Shown piece after piece: positions 61,978 to 64,000 of a stretch of 64,000 nucleotides of DNA (within the stretch, counting starts at the first letter, position 1; each line of letters starts with the position of its first letter). Under the pieces are notes generated by a model. That model searched no databases. It worked only from the letters and a program-made list of their open reading frames with translations, and was not told the DNA's origin. Location of the stretch: assembly GCF_009690905.1 (NCBI RefSeq), contig NZ_VOSW01000042.1, positions 20,569 to 84,568 on the forward strand. Reading direction: 5' to 3'. Position numbers and translations under genes: made by a program. This stretch comes from Paraburkholderia madseniana. GTDB taxonomy: Bacteria; Pseudomonadota; Gammaproteobacteria; Burkholderiales; Burkholderiaceae.

Positions 61978-63519
61978 CTATTGTCCAGCCACCCGAAATA
62001 CCGCCACCACAGAACGCAGGCGCCCTGCCTGTTCGTCGAGCGACGCCGCGGCCGCGGCCGCCTGCTCCACCAGCGCAGCGTTCTGCTGCGTCACTTCATC
62101 CATCTGCGACACCGCACGGCTGACCTGCTCAATGCCTGTACTCTGCTCGTCCGACGCGGAGGAAATCTCACCCATGATGTCGGTTACCCGGCGAATCGAC
62201 TGTTCGATCTCGGCCATCCGGCCACCGGCTACCTCGACCAGCCGGGTGCCGCCGCTGACATTCGCCACCGACGCCTGGATCAGGCTCTTGATATCTTTCG
62301 CGGCTGCGGCGCTGCGTTGCGCAAGGGCGCGGACCTCGCCTGCCACGACAGCAAAACCGCGCCCCTCCTCGCCTGCCCGCGCTGCCTCGACAGCGGCGTT
62401 GAGCGCAAGGATGTTGGTTTGAAAAGCAATGGCTTCGATAACCGAGGTGATCTCGGCGATCTTTTTCGACTCGCTCTCGATCTGCTTCATCGTCCCGACC
62501 ACTTCCTGCACCGCGGAACCTCCGCGCGCTGTGGCCTCGGTCGCGGCATTGGCGAGCCCGTTTGCCTGTCTTGCGTTGTCCGCGTTCTGCTTAACGGTCG
62601 CCGTAATCTGCTCCATGCTGGCGGCCGTTTCCTGCAATGACGCCGCCTGCTCTTCTGTGCGTTGGGACAGATCAAGGTTGCCTTGCGCGATTTCGCCTGA
62701 ACCCGTCGCGATCGAATGACTCGTCGACTGAATCTCGGACACGACGGCCGCGAGCTTTGATTTCATGTCGTTCAGCACGCATAGCAGGCTGCCCGGTAAC
62801 GCCCGTCCCACTTCAACCTCGACGGCCAGATTGCCGTCCGCGATTTGCGTGGCGATATGAGCCGCGTAAGCAGGCTCCCCGCCGAGAGCCCTCTTCACGC
62901 CACGCGTTGCGGCCCATGCGATCGCGCCAACCGCGGTGAAGATGACGGCTGCAATGGAACCCAGAACGATGACGAGCTTCATGAACGCTGCGTTGATGTC
63001 GTCATAGAAAAAACCGGTGCCGATCCACCAGTCCCAATCGGGTATCGCAACCACGCCTTGCAACTTCGGCTCCGGGTCCGCATCCGGGTTGCGCTTCACG
63101 AGTACGTCGACGAGCGCAATATGCGAAGCCGCCATGCCCTCACGGTAAGCCTCGCTGTCGGTCAACCCTGTCGTGGTTTTATTGCCCTTAGCCCTGGTCC
63201 CGATGAACCGGGCATTCGGGTGGACCAGATTCACGCCATCGGCCGTGGTGACCCAGTAGTAGCTCTTCGTGTTCGCGTTGAGCTGGGAGACGACGTCTTT
63301 GGCGGCCTGTTGGGCCTGGTCGCGCGTTAGCACGCCACGCGACTGCAGGTCGCGGTAGTGATTGACAAGATGCTCGGCTTTCGTCAGAAGAATAACGATC
63401 TGCTCCCGCCGACTGTCGACAAGCGAGCTGCGTACAGTCTGAACGGCGGTTGCCGCAACGAGTACAACGCCAACCAAGGCCGCGACGACCAGAGCCAGCA
63501 ACTTGGTGGACAACTTCAT
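61978..63519 (-). CDS. Methyl-accepting chemotaxis protein with Cache sensor
   Basis: A 513-residue chemoreceptor. Helix 1 spans about residues 7-28. A periplasmic single-Cache domain follows (SYYWVTTADGVNLVHPNARF, then DWDWWIGTGFFYDDIN), then helix 2 near 185-207, a HAMP linker and the long coiled-coil signalling domain. The hairpin tip is EAIAFQTNILALNAAVEAAR and AGEEGRGFAVVAGEVRALAQ. Such Cache domains often sense small organic acids. No CheW-binding pentapeptide tail is evident. The gene is monocistronic. Confidence 0.92.
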   Translation of the reverse strand: MKLSTKLLALVVAALVGVVLVAATAVQTVRSSLVDSRREQIVILLTKAEHLVNHYRDLQSRGVLTRDQAQQAAKDVVSQLNANTKSYYWVTTADGVNLVHPNARFIGTRAKGNKTTTGLTDSEAYREGMAASHIALVDVLVKRNPDADPEPKLQGVVAIPDWDWWIGTGFFYDDINAAFMKLVIVLGSIAAVIFTAVGAIAWAATRGVKRALGGEPAYAAHIATQIADGNLAVEVEVGRALPGSLLCVLNDMKSKLAAVVSEIQSTSHSIATGSGEIAQGNLDLSQRTEEQAASLQETAASMEQITATVKQNADNARQANGLANAATEATARGGSAVQEVVGTMKQIESESKKIAEITSVIEAIAFQTNILALNAAVEAARAGEEGRGFAVVAGEVRALAQRSAAAAKDIKSLIQASVANVSGGTRLVEVAGGRMAEIEQSIRRVTDIMGEISSASDEQSTGIEQVSRAVSQMDEVTQQNAALVEQAAAAAASLDEQAGRLRSVVAVFRVAGQ

Positions 63520-63803
63520 GTGAACGCCCCAATTTGTTAACTATCTGGTACATTTAACGGCATTCACGACAGGCTTCTTCAAGCCTCTTGACCCAGGATA
63601 AACCCTCGGCCATCTGCAGTTCTGTGACAAGGGGGATGACTTGAAACGGCTCTGTCAAGTTGACGGGAGTAGGTTGCCGTTTCCGCTCACGCGTAGTTAT
63701 CCTTATTAGGTGACGTTGCCGGCAACGATAGCGACGGTCCAACCATCGCATGTCGAAAGCGAATTACGGTGGCGGAGTAACGCTACGCCGCCACCCCACG
63801 CGC

Positions 63804-64000
63804 TTAGAAGCGGTGAATGATACCCACGCCTGCCGCGAACTGGCTGCGTGACGAGGACGGCGCGCTGTTCTGACCGTCGCCGATATCGGCCGTTGCGTTG
63901 ATGATGCTCTTGCCGTTCGTTCCGATCGTCTGGCCACCCGCACGCTGATAGGCTTCCAGCGCATACAGCCCCGTACGCTTGGAGAGGCTGTAGTACTGCG
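63804..64000 (-). CDS. Gram-negative porin, C-terminal part (gene continues beyond window)
   Basis: The visible end reads QYYSLSKRTGLYALEAYQRA, then NATADIGDGQNSAPSSS and the final strand VGIIHRF with C-terminal Phe. This is the end of an OpcP/OmpC-like Burkholderia trimeric porin. Its start lies right of base 64000. It closely parallels the porin remnant at 13248. Confidence 0.85.
   Translation of the reverse strand, partial: QYYSLSKRTGLYALEAYQRAGGQTIGTNGKSIINATADIGDGQNSAPSSSRSQFAAGVGIIHRF

Overview
The window looks like a GC-rich betaproteobacterial replicon of the Burkholderia/Paraburkholderia type. The evidence is codon use, OpcP-like porin fragments, the many LysR regulators, and the dense sugar, acid and aromatic-acid catabolic islands typical of an accessory chromosome of a soil or plant-associated strain. 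I see no rRNA, tRNA, CRISPR array or intact insertion sequence. The assignment comes from protein resemblance alone.

Left end (1-9.3 kb): envelope assembly and signalling. A partial LptD leaves the window at base 1 and a full-length BamA starts at 2442, with two small translationally coupled genes between them. Neither large gene sits in its usual housekeeping context, so both may be paralogues. They are followed by an OmpR-type regulator whose receiver lacks the phospho-acceptor Asp and the conserved Lys, two unknown small genes, and a BaeS/BaeR-like two-component pair.

9.4-30.4 kb: catabolic modules. A LysR gene diverges from a tartrate/D-malate dehydrogenase, a deacylase-family protein and a cupin. 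Then come a porin remnant, an AAHS transporter, and a complete beta-1,4-galactan system: GH53 endo-galactanase, GH42 beta-galactosidase, an ABC importer and a divergent LacI regulator with two 16-bp operators. GabD-type semialdehyde dehydrogenase follows, then LysR, an MFS carrier and a LigJ-LigK pair (lower 4,5-cleavage/gallate pathway) with no ring-cleavage dioxygenase in view.

30.5-39.4 kb: an AraC/AlaX pair, a split two-gene chromate transporter, a sugar-acid operon (GntR, SDR, MFS, RspA/ManD-like dehydratase) and an orphan sulfonate/nitrate-type binding protein.

39.6-48.3 kb: the most novel-looking part. Two MHS-family transporters flank an RraA-like protein, a class II aldolase, a 2-hydroxyacid dehydrogenase, an M20 amidohydrolase and a CitE-like lyase, with one antisense LysR gene. 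Three intergenic regions carry a 17-bp palindrome CTAAT-N7-ATTAG or a close variant, which suggests one LysR regulon for an unassigned catabolic pathway.

48.5-52 kb: a decayed stress-type island holding a DUF302 remnant, a membrane protein, an hsp20 gene fused out of frame to the 3' end of lon, a DUF1488-like gene and a chemoreceptor stub.

52.1-64 kb: a TetR regulator lies between a DUF3313 lipoprotein and pqiABC (MCE-type lipid transport), and both promoter regions carry a similar AnACCG operator. Next is an electrophile/peroxide module (NemA-like reductase, LysR, SDR, peroxiredoxin-like protein) with three copies of a GCAT-N7-AT(G/T)C box, then a Cache-domain chemoreceptor and the C-terminus of a porin at the right edge.
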